Of a stretch of 64,000 bases of DNA, positions 63,549 to 64,000 are shown piece by piece. The DNA is from an uncultured Planctomycetaceae bacterium. GTDB lineage: Bacteria > Planctomycetota > Planctomycetia > Pirellulales > Pirellulaceae. The stretch spans positions 26,864 through 90,863 of the forward strand of contig CAIPEB010000597.1 of NCBI GenBank assembly GCA_903863885.1, written 5' to 3'. The notes under the pieces are model-generated. The model ran no database searches. It saw only the letters and a program-made list of their open reading frames with translations, and was not told the origin of the DNA. A program made the translations under genes and the position numbers. Numbering within the stretch: the stretch's first letter is position 1; each line of letters opens with the position of its first letter.

Positions 63549-64000
63549 GATTCGCTCCTTTGTTCAACACGCTCACGCTGACCGCCTTCTCGCGGATCTC
63601 GGACTGCGTCGCCAGTTCTCGGCGAGATTTCCGGACGCGAGGTATCTTAACGGCTCAGCTCTCCAGGCGCTGAACTCCAGTTCTTCGGAAATTAGGTGTC
63701 AAACTGCCCGGCAGAACCGGAAAATCTTGCACCCTGAAATGAATTCGGCGATTTCTCCAAGATACAAGCAGCTTTTTTATGAAGTCCGACACGGAATGCC
63801 AACTCGACAACGTTGTCCGGACCCAGCGCCGATTGCTATGCTACCAGAGCGGGTTACGCCGACGTCAGGAGACTGAGCTTCGAAAATTAGAGGGAGCCGC
63901 GGAACTCCGGAGGTTCGCGCAAGGGGGCCTCGCTTCGGTTGCTGCGTTGGTGCCGTCTCATTCAGGTTTGCTGCGTCCGCCGTCCGATTTTCGGACTTGG
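63549..64000. other. Terminal intergenic region
   Basis: About 450 bases to the window edge. It precedes the DUF1573 gene on the minus strand and may hold its promoter. No reading frame on either strand looks like a gene. A gene may begin beyond the edge. Confidence 0.35.

Overview
This window looks like a chromosomal segment of a Planctomycetes bacterium, probably Pirellulales/Planctomycetaceae-like. The evidence is roughly 60% GC, a BBP7-type outer-membrane beta-barrel gene, DUF1573, ASPIC/UnbV, YCF48 and sulfatase proteins of planctomycete style, a succinate dehydrogenase of the non-proteobacterial (B. subtilis-like) layout, LpxD/LpxI lipid A genes, many GTG/TTG starts and often weak Shine-Dalgarno sites. 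I see no rRNA, CRISPR array, insertion sequence, integrase or prophage. Most of the window is ordinary chromosome with dense, short operons. All calls come from reading the sequence; no database search was run.

Layout. 1-4.1 kb: the 3' part of a uronate-isomerase-like gene, a long non-coding stretch, an ECF-type sigma factor, a PEBP-family lipoprotein and an orphan tandem-BMC shell protein. 4.1-8.1 kb (minus strand): argB-argD-argF-rph. A strong divergent promoter pair at 8.20-8.30 kb faces left to argB and right to rpsB. 8.5-11.9 kb (plus): rpsB-tsf-pyrH-frr, the usual translation/UMP-kinase block. 12.1-17.5 kb: a duplicated PpiC-type rotamase protein, then a convergent giant TPR/FG-GAP/UnbV lipoprotein. 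17.8-21.1 kb (minus): dxr-rseP, translationally coupled, with a four-PDZ RseP. 21.5-23.6 kb: ftsH. 23.6-27.6 kb (minus): sdhC-sdhA-sdhB. 28-31 kb: a receiver-only response regulator, a CPBP protease and carA, then a very strong plus-strand terminator with no known gene in front of it. 31.3-37.4 kb (minus): sufE-sufS, a divergent RNase HII-like protein and a 1,039-aa YCF48/PIG-L-like/CBM9-like mosaic. 37.5-40.6 kb: a CPA2 antiporter with a TrkA-N domain and a MoxR-like AAA protein whose Walker A motif is broken.

40.6-46.7 kb (minus) is a possible sulfated-glycan module: BBP7 beta-barrel, TauE/SafE exporter, sulfatase, sialidase and isochorismatase-like hydrolase. 47-54.4 kb: S9 peptidase, six-hairpin glycosidase-like protein, SSS transporter, C_GCAxxG_C_C protein and ceramidase-like protein. 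54.7-56.2 kb: tRNA-Leu(CAG) without encoded CCA, beside a CCA-adding enzyme gene. 57.2-59.3 kb (minus): lpxD-lpxI. 59.6-62.5 kb (plus): feoA-feoB plus a Cys-rich FeoB partner, behind a good sigma-70 promoter overlapped by a Fur-like palindrome. 62.5-63.5 kb (minus): a DUF1573 protein.

The most unusual things here are the orphan BMC-T-like protein, the degenerate MoxR ATPase, the orphan terminator upstream of carA (candidate small RNA), the large mosaic secreted proteins, and the palindrome filling the rpsB promoter spacer.
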